Source of the DNA: Triangularia verruculosa
Taxonomy: Eukaryota; Ascomycota; Sordariomycetes; Sordariales; Podosporaceae
Length of the DNA stretch: 64,000 nt
Reading direction: 5' to 3'
Assembly (NCBI GenBank): GCA_033296885.1
Contig: MU863937.1
Location: forward strand, 151,145-215,144
Numbering within the stretch: the stretch's first letter is position 1; the number at the start of each line of letters is the position of its first letter. Of the stretch, positions 1-12,287 are shown piece by piece. The translations under genes were made by a program, and so were the position numbers. The notes under the pieces were generated by a model. The model had not been told where the DNA came from. It saw nothing but the letters and a program-made list of their open reading frames with translations, and made no database searches.

Positions 1-1232
1 GGGAGATTATCCTTTTTTCTCAGAGGAGCATTGTTATACCGGTGTTTGCTGTTTTTACATCAAAGCAAGATTCAGGGTCTTGAAGAGGTGGTGATTTGTT
101 TTATGGGAGGGGGGGGGGGATTTTGACCTGGCAGGCAACGCCAGTTGAGGCTACAAAGCTGCGGCACGCCCACATTGGGTTGCGTTAGATTTTACCTCTC
201 TATACCGAAGCAAGCATTGTATGGTGTGCCGAATAGTGTGGGTGAGGACCGCACCTAGCTGTTGGTTTGCGGCAAAGACGGAGACTGCGCTGTGTGTTGC
301 TGATGGACGACGGGATAAGCCGGGGCGGCGGGTCCAAGATGACGGACTCGGCGCACTATTTCGTCCAAGTTGGCGATGAGGGCGAGCAATGAGGTCGGCT
401 GTGCATGTGGGTTCGGCACTCGTGCAGATAGGGCGCTCAATGCCCGTCATGTTGGACCCCTCTAGATTTTCAATGTAATCTTCACAGGCTCGCCCGCCTT
501 ACTTATCGAAAATGCGAACGGTTGGACATTAGGCCGCAGGTGACGGCCATTCCCGATAACCGGAGCCTGTCCCAGTGGGACCCTCTTTTTTGCCGTCTTC
601 GTGTACACTTGTGCTTGTAACGACGCTGATAACTACTTACCTTACCTATAGTTGAGACCGATGACGACGGGAAGCTTGTCCTCGTGAGCCGGATCGACAG
701 ATGGGGATTCAGCCTTGCCGAGAGCACTTTTTGACCCCTGGTCCCCGACATTCTGCTGCTCAGTGCTAACGAAGCAACACTGTGAGATGAGGATTGTGTT
801 TTGCCCAATGAAGATGGGTGGCGCCCCATGGAGCTGAGCTGAGAAGTACATAGCAACAACAGCAGCATCAACCAGCATCAACCAGTGAGATTTCTCGGCT
901 TTTCGCTTTCGAATCCAGAGGAGGGTTGCTAATGCCCTGCCCGCCCCCGCGCGTTTCCTTTGCCTTCCCTCCAACTTCCCCGTCACTGCCCCTGTCTTCC
1001 CCAAGCTGCTTCGCGCGCTTGTCCCTGTCTCTCCTTATCTTAGTGCGCTTTTGACGGTTGCCGGCTAGTAGTGCCTATGCCCGCTACCGCTGAGCAGAAA
1101 CGGACACCTGTGAGGCACAACACATATGCGTCGTGTCGATCACCGCCGTCTTGCAACAGTCCTAGCGACACGGCCATGGCAGGTTGAGGGGCAAGTTGAA
1201 CGAATGGGGCTTGCGCGGCATCATCTACGTCC
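1..1232. other. Intergenic, no convincing gene
   Basis: Upstream region of the first gene. It contains a G-rich homopolymer run near 105-119. Several open frames lie on the minus strand (for example 255-440 and 503-871), but none starts with a supported ATG and forms a continuous spliced model. A small minus-strand gene cannot be excluded. Confidence 0.5.
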
Positions 1233-3918
1233 ATGATGCCAGCCCAGGGCCGTAACACAGCGGCCCCCAGCCTTCTTCCCCCGGTGGACAGCGAGGCTAC
1301 AGCGCCTTTCTCGGATCTTTTCAACAACGGTTTTGATCGCGCGACCATCGACGCAACCCTACAGTTTGTTGATCGCAACATTATCATCGCCCCGAACGGC
1401 CGCCGCTACCGCTTAGAAGAGATTCCCGATCCCGTACCCGGACAGCTCCCCAGCCCGGCGTCGTCCTCTCCAGCTTCGAGGCCAGTTTCTCCGTCTGTCA
1501 GTCCCCCAGGCTACCAAGCCGCCCCGACGACAAGGGCACCGCCGATAGCAAGCCGTGCACCTCCGGTCACCAGCTCTCAATCGAGTTTTCTTTCCTACAA
1601 GACATTTGCGACATGGGGGAGGTCGTCGTCGAATGCCAACTCGCATTCGTTTTCCTCCCCTCGAAGAAGTAACCCAGCACCACAACCGCCACAGAGTCCA
1701 GTCCATGAAACCACCACCATGATGGCCCAACTCAGCGCCGGTAGCCATTTCGGTGCAAACCCTCTGTACGGACAGTCAGACGGCGGGGTCCAAGCGGCCG
1801 AGGCCTTGACGGATCCTTACATGGGCGTCCCTGGAGTGGCGCCAACCACCCCGCGCACTTCGACAGCTTCCCCGAGAGGGCCGAGAGGGTCCATATCGCA
1901 GGTACAACAGCAGCAGCAGCCATCGTCACCACAGCACTACCTGGATGCCCCGGGTCAGTATGCGCAACGGCATCCTAGGACGTCATCTGTCTCGTCTGGC
2001 AGTGGAAGCACACCTCAAGCGCCCTGGTCCAGCCCTGACTATGTTGGATACACCCAGCAAGCTATCGATGCTTCTCGTCAGGTACCCACCACGACGACAG
2101 GTTTACCGTCACTGCTCGGGGAGTCAATACCGATAGTCTCGAGCAGCCCATCAACGTCTTCAATATCACCCACATTGACAACGCTGCCTGCGTCTTCGTC
2201 ATATTCCTCCTCAAATTCTCAGTACCTCCATCAATATTACAACCAGTCCCAACCTCATCCGCGAAAGATATCAGACCCCTCATCGCCACTAACACCATCA
2301 CCAGCAGAAGTAGAAAAGGAATTGTACAATGGGCCAGGGATTCAAGGACACCACCACTACCCACCACTTTACCACCATGTACCATCTACGGATTATAGCG
2401 CTCCCCCAACAGCCATTGGAAGTCAGCCGAGTTACTCCAGCTTTGGAGTGATACCAACGCAGGAGTATGGCGGTGGCGGGGAGTACGATACTCTGACGCC
2501 TGTGGTCGTGATGCACCCGATGCAAAGTACCACCGATATTGGGGGAACAACACCAAGGATAGCACCGTCCATGCTGTCAAGTGACGGGGGCAGTACCGGG
2601 AGGGATAATGTGCTCCCTGGGGAGGATCTGGTGTATGATGGGTAGGTTTTCTAATCGCTGCAGCGGAAGTGTGAGCTGATAAGCTAACGCGGCCAATAGT
2701 CCAGTGAAAAGCGCACATTCACTTACCCAGCCCCAATGGCAAGAGGGTGTTTTGAAGGTTTTTAGAAACAACTTGACGAATGACCTGAGGTTTCATTGCA
2801 AGGCACCGAAAGAATCAGAGACGTATTGGAGTGCGTGGCCCCTATCTCCAATTTTCCTACAAAAACAGAAACTGATCAAACTACAGTGAAATCAGTAAAT
2901 GCCCAACTCGTCCCTGCTTACGCCTATGACCAACGACTTTCCAACGTAGTCTACATCCGCGATAAGGAATCCGACCAGGGTCCGGGAAATGGGTACATGC
3001 AGTCCTCCTCTGCAGGTGGCAGCGGTCGACCGAGTGGGATTTACCAGTTTGACAATGTGAAAGGATTGTTCGACTTCCAGGCCCGCTTGACGAGCCAGAA
3101 GGTGGTGCTTGATATCCAAAGTGTCAAGCTCGTGACCCTGAATAAAAGTGGATCGAGGGAAATTGAAAAGTACTCGGGGGTCAGACTACAGATTTGGCAT
3201 GAGAGTAATGAAGGTGGGAGAAGGAGCGGAGGGGGTCCTTCGGCTGAGGTGGCTAGTTTTGTGACAGCTGGGACGGCGTTGAGTGGGCCGTTGAGGGAGC
3301 GGTTGGTGGCGAGTAGCTCTCGGTTAATGGTTTATTTGGGGAGGTCGGGGGAGTATATTACTCTGTTCAGTAAGTTCTGTTCGTGCTCGGACGAAAATCG
3401 GTGTGTTTGTGCTAACATGATGGGACAATAGTCACAGATGACCTTGATATCAAGCTGGATGGGCAGACGATTGTCAAGCTCAAGCCGAGAAAGGGGCCTG
3501 GACCGTTTACAAGGAGGGTGTCACGGTGGCCGGGAGTCAAAGGTATGCCTCCCCTTGACGCTCTAAAAGAAACGACCACCAAAACTGACAACAAAAAGCG
3601 CACATGGAGAAAGGCATAGGTTCAGAACCCGCCGGTCTTAATATTCACGGACAGATAGTCGAGCAAGATGTGGAAAAGTACGATTTGTACAAAACTTTTG
3701 AGATCGAGTTTGAGAACTCACCCAGTATGCTCTGCCCCTTTTGAACTGGTGGATTACAGCTAACCAGAGTCAAAACAGGTCAAGACAATTTCGTCCGAAA
3801 ATGGAAAGAAGTACTACACGAGCGTCGAAGAGAACGCCAGCGCCTGGAACAGATCCAGGAGGAGATGACGAGCACAGGCGGTTTACATGGGCGTCAGGCC
3901 AGGGAGTTGTTCTGGTGA
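1233..3918 (+). CDS. Unrecognised six-exon protein (about 799 aa)
   Basis: Function unknown; no catalytic motif was recognised. Exons 1233-2641, 2700-2830, 2887-3369, 3432-3542, 3599-3724 and 3779-3918 join in phase, and every intron is GT-AG. Residues about 1-65 hold a short ordered segment (PFSDLFNNGFDRATID, then a stretch beginning NGRRYRLEEIPDP). Residues 70-470 are Ser/Pro/Gln-rich and look disordered. Residues about 500-760 look folded (QLVPAYAYDQRLSNVVYIRD; VVLDIQSVKLVTL; VRLQIWHES; DDLDIKLDGQTIVKL). The C-terminus is a charged helix (RKWKEVLHERRRERQRLEQ). The start at 1233 is the first in-frame ATG after a stop at 1197; an upstream non-coding exon is possible. The splice phases and the change from disordered to folded sequence support a real gene. 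What it does cannot be told from sequence alone. Confidence 0.8.
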
Positions 3919-4178
3919 TGGATGAAATGCATGTTATCATTGCAGCAGCGGATGGAAGAAAGGCGACACAGCACGACGAACGTCACATTTAACGAACATT
4001 CCGTCTATTTAGGGGGTCACTGGAGATATAACCGGACAGGACTATGAGGAGTAAAGTTTGAATTTCTTGGGCATGGGACAGGATAAAGAGGGTTACAAAG
4101 GTCTGGTGGGGCTACGATACCATAACATAGTATACCATTTCTACAATTTTGATTTATAAGATCGAAAATGACCTAGAC

Positions 4179-4214
4179 GCCGACTTACACGCCGACTTAC
4201 ACGCAGACTCACAC
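4179..4214. repeat. 12-nt tandem repeat, 3 copies
   Basis: Two exact copies of GCCGACTTACAC are followed by a third copy with two changes (GCAGACTCACAC). It is a simple minisatellite in the 3' flank of the first gene, with no evident function. Confidence 0.8.
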
Positions 4215-4253
4215 GCTAAGCCAAGACATGTGTAAGACGTGAGAATAGTACAT

Positions 4254-4345
4254 GGGAGCAATTGCTAGGTGGGGCAGCGCTGGGAGCAACACATAGGATT
4301 AGGTAGGATGGGAGCAAGAGGCAGGAGCAAGAGGTGGGAGCAATT
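4254..4345. repeat. Spaced repeats of TGGGAGCAA
   Basis: TGGGAGCAA occurs at about 4254, 4281, 4309 and 4335, with a partial copy (AGGAGCAAG) at about 4323. The first and last copies extend into the palindrome CAATTG. The copies are short and unevenly spaced. Confidence 0.6.
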
Positions 4346-6163
4346 GTAATGGTGATGTGAGGTAGCAATTCGTCGACTAACATCGCCCTGTCGGAAAACC
4401 TTTGTTCGGTCCTTGGGGCGGGAAGGGGCGCGGACCCTCAGTACCAGCAATGGGGAAATGAATCAAGAATTATCGAAATGCGGGCATCTTTCCAAGACAA
4501 CAGGACTTCACTTTACCAGACTTCTTGACCGAGATGTTGGGGAGACGAGGCTGTGTTTTATCTGCAGTAGTATGCCATCATACTTTTCCGCCTAAAGTCC
4601 TCGGTCAACAAGGAGCTTGTGTATGGTCATCAGTCATCATTGTTGCTCCTCGGGTGACGAGTTGCCAGTGAGGAGAAAAGTGGGTCAAGGGTTCTGTCTC
4701 TGATTTTCCCCAGATTTTACAGAACGCCCCGCCCGCCCACCGCCGCCGGGGAACAAATGGACGTTCGCGTGCGCGTGCGGGCGGGGATGGCCGCTTGCAC
4801 GAGTGAGACGCTGGGCGAGGAGGCGCGCCGATCATTCAATCAATCACGAGCAAGGAGTAAACGAAATAGTAATAAGAAAATTTAAGCGAGCCATGTGGTG
4901 GCCCTGTCTGGGTGAGGTTTGGGATGGCACGGAGGAAAAAGACAATAGCATTGATGGGCAGGAGATAAAGAGAGGAGAATAGGATTGTTTGTTGCGAAAC
5001 TAGATTTTTATATAGGAATATGGAAATAGAAAGCCACCAGGAGCTGAGGTTTGAGCTGAGTATAGGAGAGGAGATTCGGGAGGGGGATGACCCGGCTTGA
5101 CTAGGCGGGTGCTCGGACAACGCCGTTGAGATGAATTCAGTACCAGCGGGAAAAGCGGTTGATTTTGGGCTGTAATTACAGCCCGTGTAAGTTTAGGAGT
5201 TGATTCTATTCGCACTTACTTCTCTGTCAATAGTCAACATCTTCAGTTTCACCTTGTCAGCGCAGATATTGAAAATTGCACATCTTGTCAGATCACAAGC
5301 ACGGCACGGCCCAGACCTCCGGGTTCCATTTCCAAAGTCCCAAATAGTCATGCATCTCATGGGAAGCCAGCGTCGCACCAAGCACCCAAGAGGTAAGAAG
5401 CCAAAAAATATCGACAAGGGTCAATCATTGGCTGGAGCGACCAACCCAACCCAAGAGCATGATAGCGACGAGAGGAGCGCAGCAGGCGGGAAAGCTTGGC
5501 TTGGATTTCAGCAAGACCGGGGAGCTCCTATGTTTTCCTTCATTTGCAATGTCTTTTTTCTTTTCATATAGGAATACCCAAACGACGGAACTGCCTTGCC
5601 GGGCTTTCTGAGAGAGTAATCCCCTGATTGCATACCACCCATTAGACAGCTTATCGCATCTGCAAGTCTCTTGTTGCAGGAGTCGACGCGCCACAGAAAA
5701 GGGTGCGGATACCCGCCACAGGGCAGACGATGAAAGTGAGGCTCGTTGCTTGACCGAGGACTCGATTGAGAAAGGACGGATCGAAAACACTACCACCAAA
5801 CTTGACGTCAGTTGAAAGAAGCAAGCGCCGATTAAACGACACAACTGGACTCAGCCTCTTGTTAAACCGAGTACATTCACCCAGATCCCAGCACCAGCTC
5901 ACATCACACATACACCCAGTCGAACTAGTTCACCCAACCCACATTTCCACCCAGCCTCACCACCACTCACCCTACGTGGGAGTGAGTGAGAGGCAAGCAT
6001 AGGCGTGGCTACCGAATATATCAACTCGTTCACCGAGCCTGACTCCAGACTCACCAATCCCTTCCATTAACACCCAATCTTATTCCTCAAACTCAGCCCC
6101 CCCTTTCCTCTCTCTCCCACCAAGAACAGGGCTGCGGCAAGGAGAGAGCAGAAGAGTTTCACA

Positions 6164-8234
6164 ATGCAAGAACCGGAAATCTTTACCCAACCCGTCACCT
6201 CCAAAGACCGAATTGATGGCTCCCAATCACCCAACGGTCTGGAGCTGGAAACCTACCGCGGCACGATCTACAGCAACGGGCTTTCCTCACCCGGGGGTGG
6301 GATTGGTCGCGGTGGGCCAAACGACGATAGTTCCTCCGATGATTACCATGATTTCGTCTATCCTGAGGAGCGCAAGCTAGGGACCTGGTCGACAGCCTTT
6401 CTGATCATCAACCGTGTGGTTGGGGCCGGTATTTTCAGCACGCCGAGTAGCATTATCCTTAGTATTAATAGCGTGGGCATGACGTTGCTGTTTTGGGTGC
6501 TAGGTGGGATTATGACTTTCTGGTTGGTGCCCCTTTATTTCCCCTGAATAGCTGTGACAGTGGCTGACATCTTTATAGCGGGTACGTCTTCTACCGCTTA
6601 TCTGGCCCTTTCCTTGTCAGTAAACACTAACCTCCAATCTAGACTCTTCGTCTACCTAGAATACGGCACCGCCCTCCCCCGGTCCGGCGGTGAAAAAGTC
6701 TACCTCGAGCGCGTCTACCGACGCCCCCGGTACCTAGCCACCTGCATCTTCGCCGTGCAGTTCGTCTTCTTCGCCATCTCCACCGCGAACTCCATTTCTT
6801 TCAGTGCCTACCTCGTCCGCGCCGCCAGGGGCAGCAGCAGCACCGACGATAACTACCTCCGAAGCCAGCAGCTCCAACCCAATATCGGCGACCCAGAGGA
6901 CGAGCGCCAATGGCTCATCAGGGGCATCGCCGTTGCCGCCATCACCGTCGTGTGTCTCATCCACGCCTTTGCGCCAAGATGGGGCATCTGGCTTAGTAAC
7001 GGGCTCGGTGCCTTCAAGCTCATCTTGCTGAGCTTGTTGGTGTGTACTGGTTTTGCTGCTCTCGCAGGGAAGACTGCGAGTCCGAGACCGAACCCGAGCA
7101 ATTTTTCGAGTTTCCACGGGCCGGACATGACAACTACAAATACGAGGACGGTTGATGGGAGTAGTCCGCTGATGGCGCAAGAAGCGGCGGGGTATGCTTT
7201 GGGGCTGTTGCAAGTGCTGTACTCGTATGGTGGGTGGGAAAATGCGAATTATGTGTTGACCGAGGTGAGGAATGCGCCGACTACACTGAGGAGGGCGGCG
7301 CCGATTGCGATTAGTATTGTTACGGTGTTGTATGTGTTGGCGAACATTGCTTATGTGAGTTACTTCCTCATCGTTTCTGTTAGAGGGGAAAAGGAGCTAA
7401 TGGGTGTGATGATAGTTTTCTGCCATGACGAAGGATCAGATGGCAAACTCGAGAGTGGTAGTCGCCGCCCAATTCTTCGAAAACGTCTGGGGAAAAAGTC
7501 CGTTCGTTCAACGAGTGTTGCCCCTATTCATTGGTTTCTCATCACTCGGGAACGTGTTTGCTCAGTCCTTCGCCATGCCTCGTGTGAAACAAGAGCTGGC
7601 AAAGGAGGGCGTGCTGCCATGGTCACGATTCTGGGCGAGTGACTGGCCTTTCAACGCCCCTTCTGGCGCCATCTTCCTCCATTGGATTGTGACGACGGTC
7701 TTCATCCTCGCCTCTCAGACATCAGATGTATACACTTTTGTTACCAACGTCTTCGTGTACAGCTCCAACTGGATCAAGATCCTCCTTGCGGTCGGGCTCG
7801 TTTACCTCAACTTTACGCCTTCAGAGCGATGGGCGGAGCAGAGAACTACTTTCCGAAGCTCACCGTTGTTGACGATTTTCTGGACGGTGTCGTTGTTGTT
7901 TGTGCAGGCGGCAACCTTCATTCCGAACCAGGTCTTCACCACTGAACGGCTACCATACTATGTTGTGCCCACCCTGGGGACGAGTTTGTTGGCTATCGGG
8001 ACAGCGTATTGGCTGATCTGGGCAAAGGTACTCCCTGCATTTGGATATCACATCCAGCATGAGATCGTACAGATGCCGGATGGAAGTGAGAGAGTCAAGT
8101 ACAAGGTAAGCTGGTACTCGAACTGGGTATATGAAACTGCAAGATACTAACGGTTGATACAGAGAGTAAGACCCAAAAAGAAGAGAAAACGACAAGGCCA
8201 ATGGCAACGTCCCAGGCGGCAGTCTGTGTGGTGA
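6164..8234 (+). CDS. MUP-type amino-acid permease (APC superfamily)
   Basis: Predicted plasma-membrane amino-acid/polyamine/organocation permease of the LAT branch, resembling fungal methionine permeases MUP1/MUP3; the substrate is inferred. Exons 6164-6522, 6579-6581, 6643-7354, 7416-8105 and 8163-8234 encode 611 aa. A cytosolic N-tail of about 70 residues leads into TM1 with the family signature NRVVGAGIFSTPSS. Then come GLFVYLEYGTALPRSGGEK, YRRPRYLATCIFAVQFVFF, and YSYGGWENANYVLTEVRN in the middle. About 12 hydrophobic segments follow one another, and the C-tail is short and basic (RPKKKRKR). Joining exon 1 directly to the exon at 6643 gives TGA. Inserting the 3-nt exon CGG restores the expected MTF-C-G-LFVYLEYG. 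All introns are short GT-AG with good branch sites. Transport of amino acids other than methionine is equally possible. Confidence 0.88.
6579..6581 (+). other. Predicted 3-nt microexon (CGG) of the permease gene
   Basis: It lies between a 56-nt intron (6523-6578, GTTGGT...GGCTGAC...TTTATAG) and a 61-nt intron (6582-6642, GTACGT...CACTAAC...ATCTAG). Its three bases supply the third base of a Cys codon and the first two of a Gly codon at the TM1/TM2 boundary. Skipping it creates TGA at the junction. Other acceptors between 6550 and 6575 leave in-frame stops. Confidence 0.7.
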
Positions 8235-8996
8235 TGCGCCGGTTGTATTGGCTGTATATATATAATAATGATATGTAAATAACTCGTAATGTTGAATACG
8301 GATACCCAGCAAATGCTGAGCCATAGATCCCATCCCCCAAGGAACAGTGACGTAGAGTCGTAAAAAGTTGGGTTAGGGATGCTAGATACGAACTACTCAG
8401 GTCAGGGTTGGGGTTGTCGATGGAGGTGCTCTAGAAGACCAGAATCGGAAGAAAGGAGGGATAGATCTCACTGGGAGCAATGTGTTTATAGTCATACTTC
8501 TAGAGCGGCTAGAAGAGCCTTTTATGTTTTGATTTTCCGTCTCTAAAGGGAAGGTTGAGATGCTCCGTATAAAGAAAGTGCAGGGAAAATGCCGAGCCGG
8601 AGCGTCGGCAGGTGGGGCAGCTCCCTAAAGCCCCTGGAATTGGCCAAATGGAGCTTTTGGATCGGTTGTCCTCAGCGTCGTGTCAGAAAGCTTCGACATC
8701 ACCGACATCTTTTGCCAAGTTAGCTACCTATACCTTTGTGGCAGCCATGCTGCATCCTCTCCGCTCCAGCGCAAATCTGATATCCAAACGTGACGTCAAA
8801 CTCGAATACTAAACTTACCGGCCCTGAGAGAGAGAGAGAGCATGCCATCTCCCCACCGTCTGAACTCGTCTCGTCCTCTGCCACCCAGTGCCCGCCCCGT
8901 GTTGCCCGAGTGCCAGGCCCGCCCGCTGTTCGTCCCCCGCGCCGTGAACGCGTGAACCGGTCCTTTCGCAAGCATCCTTACCACACCACACACCCA
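8235..8996. other. Intergenic; PIK1 upstream region
   Basis: Holds the permease 3' flank and the presumed PIK1 promoter and leader. A short GA repeat lies at about 8826-8840. No gene was seen. Confidence 0.5.
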
Positions 8997-11900
8997 ATGT
9001 CGTGGGACTTGCTTCAGCGATTCCTCGAGAGCGATGTCTTTAACCAGAATCCTTTCCTCTCGGTCTCGTACCTCTCGTATGTACCCTTCTAGAGCCTAGC
9101 GCATTAGGACAAGGACAGCTTTTACAAATACAAAAAGTTACGGAACGCTGACCGCTTGCTTCCCATCTCTGCAGACGATATGCCGACCACATAGGCATTC
9201 ATTATGTGCTGTGCAACAAGCTCCGCCAGTTCCCCTACGAGGACATCGAGTTCTTCTTGCCTCAACTATGCCATCTTGTCATCAGCGTCGACAATGAGTC
9301 CATGGCCCTGGAGGAATTCCTCCTGGACCTATGCGAGGAGTCGGTGACAGCAGCGCTCTTGGTTCGTTGCCTTGGTTCAGCATCTTTGCGCCATACCCGC
9401 GGTATACTGACTGTTGTGGCTAGACCTTTTGGTTGTTCCAAACGTACCTCCACGATCTCTCGGCGAACCCACAAACCGAAGCTTTCAGCACATGCCGTCG
9501 AGTCTACAATAAGGTGCAACACATAGTGTTTGGAGTATCGGACGTTAGGAGACAGGAAAAGATTGTGGAGAATGCATTGCCGGTAACCGTCCTAGGGAGC
9601 TTTGTGTTGGCCAGCATTGCGCTGCCCATGTTACCTGGCTGGGCCGGACCCCTTGCTGTTGCGCAAGCAAGAAGACCACGCCCCGTTATTGAAAACATCG
9701 CCGAGACCACAGCCACTCCTCAAACCCAAAACAAGAATGTGCCGGCTAGAGCGCATACCGTCACGGCTGGGAGTAGCAGGTCCAGACGCGCAAAGGAGAG
9801 CCGCATAACAAGCGCTCCAGACGTCAAGGTCCAGCCAACCTCGCAGAATAACTCGCCATCTAAAAAGCACAGAACGAAACATTCGAGGCCAGGGACATCA
9901 GGGAGTGTATCGGAGGTACCACCGCCAGAGCCGATTCAGCCAGCCCCGGTCGAGAGCCTCGAGAATCTTACACTTGAAGCACGCATCAGTTCAGCGTCTT
10001 TGCCACTACCCGATTCCCGACCACGTATCGTTACCAGACCCACCACCCCTCTTACAGCTGGTCTGCGGCCGCACGATATGTCTAGGAAGCATTCTCACAG
10101 TGTAAAGACCATGCTGAATCAGGCCGAGATGACCAACGAACAAAAGATACGGCTCTTGAGACAAAACTATTTTCGCTGCCAGACAGCTTTTTTGACGGCA
10201 TTGGAAGATATCTCGAACCGTTTGGTGATTGTACCCAAGCCGGCTCGGTTGAGTGCTCTCCGCGCCGAGCTTGCTTTAATAGCCAGGGACTTGCCCGCCG
10301 AGGTCGATATTCCAGTATTGTGTCCCCCTACCCTGGTGGACGGCTCCCCATCGAAAAGTCGCCACCACAGGATAGTCCGCCTGAACCCGGCCGAGGCCAC
10401 AGTTCTTAACAGTGCTGAAAAAGTGCCATATCTACTTATGGTGGAGATCTTGAGGGACGACTTTACCTTCGATCCTGACACTCAGGACAACCAGAGATTG
10501 CTCACGACGCTGCTGGCCGAACAGGGGACTAGGAAACGCATATTTGACTTATCCGATGCTCCTGGTATACCTGCTGTCTCCCGAACACCCCCAGCCGAGT
10601 CGATTGTTGACAGTGTCTTTGAGCCAGCTTCTGGGGATTTGGGAGCTTCACCGATGCTCAAGCCTTCAGATGATGACTTATTTGGCCCTGTTCCACCAAT
10701 GCTGAGAACACAGTCGCTTCGGGTTGGTAATCCCAATGTCGCAGTTCCCGGAACTGCCGACAAGATGACCCCTCGCCACTCCTTAAACACTAGTATTTCT
10801 GGGTCACCGAGTCCTCCGGCTAGAAGCCGCACCTTGACCATCACCAACCCACGAAACAACTCGGTCGATCAGCCTGACTTTTCAGCCTTGGCCATCCACA
10901 TGCGGACAGCTTCCCAGATGTTGGCGCAGTTGGACGCTACTAGCGGCAAGCGCCCACGCCAGGAGGTGGCAGCCATCCGGGCCAAAATCATTGCGAGCAT
11001 GCAGAGTCTAGAGGAACAGAGCTTTGATCTTGACGATGGCCACGGGCCGACGTTTGATATGATCATGGCCAAGAACGAAGTGGGCTCTGCAGTGGCCGCC
11101 AGCAACACTGCCGCAAATAGCACAACAGAAACAGAAAACGAAGACGGTGCCGGCCCTGAACCAGCAAACATCAATGCCAACGCTGGTATTGACAGAATGG
11201 AAAACGATATCAAGACCGGTGGCCTGCAGCGTAAGGGAGACCGCGACGATCCCAGTGCTGCTGTCTTTGGCGAAGCGTGGGAGGTGAAGAAGGAGCGTAT
11301 TCGCAAGTCTTCGCCATATGGATGGATGAAGAACTGGGACCTCATGAGCGTGATTATCAAGACGGGCTCAGACTTGCGACAGGAGGCGTTTGCTTGCCAG
11401 CTGATTCGGGTATGCCACAAAATCTGGGTCGACGCTGGGGTGCCGGTATGGGTCAAGCTCATGAGGATCTTGGTGACGGGCGAGTCGTCAGGTTTGATCG
11501 AGACGATCGCCAATGGCGTGTCGTTGCATTCCATCAAGCGCAGCTTGACAATTGCGTCGATTGAATCAGGGCAGAACCCAAGGAGGAGGATCGCCACGCT
11601 CAAGGACCACTTTGTCAAGGTGTTTGGCAAGCCGGACAGCGAAGGGTACAAGGCCGGCGTGGATGCTTTCAAGAGATCGCTGGCAGCGTATAGCGTCATC
11701 TCATATGTGCTGCAGCTCAAGGACCGGCATAACGGAAACGTGTTGATCGACAACGAAGGGCACATCATCCATATCGACTTTGGCTTCATGTTGTCGAACT
11801 CGCCAGGGTCGGTGGGCTTCGAGGCGGCACCGTTCAAGTTTACGTATGAGTATGTGGATGTTTTGGGGGGTGTTGGGTCGGCTGATTATGAGGACTTTAA

Positions 11901-12287
11901 GAAGCTTTGTAAACAGGCTTTCCAGGGTCAGTCACTTCTTCCATTCATTATCGCCAAGTCCAGATGGTTAACTGACAGGAGCAAACAGCTCTCCGAAGAT
12001 CAGCGGATAATATTATCGATCTGGTCAGCATGATGGGGAGAGAAAGCAAGATGCCCTGCTACGGGGCGGGCGTCACGCAAGTCACGGCGGCCCTGAGGCA
12101 GAGGTTCCAGCTGCAGCTGAGCGCGGACGAAGCGGAGCAGTTTGTTGAGACGGACTTGATTGGGAAGTCGTTGGGGAGCTACTACACGCGACTGTAAGTT
12201 GTTTTTCCTCTTGTTTTCTCGCAGCATGCTGACAAAATCCGAAATAGTTACGATACCTTCCAATATAGAACACAGGGAATCTACTGA
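8997..12287 (+). CDS. pik1: Phosphatidylinositol 4-kinase, PIK1 type
   Basis: Makes PtdIns4P from phosphatidylinositol; in yeasts this enzyme acts at the Golgi (and nucleus) to drive secretion. Exons 8997-9076, 9175-9361, 9424-11926, 11989-12193 and 12248-12287 encode 1004 aa, the usual fungal length. The N-terminus MSWDLLQRFLESDVFNQNPF and the lipid-kinase-unique helical region (about 1-130) are typical of PIK1. Residues about 130-700 are mostly low-complexity linker with a conserved helical island (about 225-320). The kinase domain runs from about 735 to the end: DLRQEAFACQLI, then the catalytic loop DRHNGN near residue 855 and the activation-loop DFGF near 873. The C-terminal tail is rejoined across two short introns. 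Introns show standard GT-AG signals. Identification is firm; a frequenin/NCS-1 partner is known for the family but is not in this window. Confidence 0.96.

Larger units (their letters stand above)
3919..6163. other. Intergenic region with short tandem repeats
   Basis: 2.2 kb between two plus-strand genes. It contains short repeats at 4179-4214 and 4254-4345, and a GC-rich inverted repeat (CCCCGCCCGC near 4728 and GCGGGCGGGG near 4777). The rest should hold the 3' UTR of the first gene and the promoter and leader of the permease. No protein or RNA gene was seen. Confidence 0.5.

Noticed and set aside
255..440. Minus-strand frame with helix-like sequence (LLALIANLDEIVRRVRHL)
   Set aside because: No in-frame ATG, a stop just upstream, and no clear acceptor; a small gene here stays possible but unsupported.
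10869..11837. 322-codon minus-strand frame
   Set aside because: Antisense to the PIK1 kinase domain, which is unmistakable on the plus strand.
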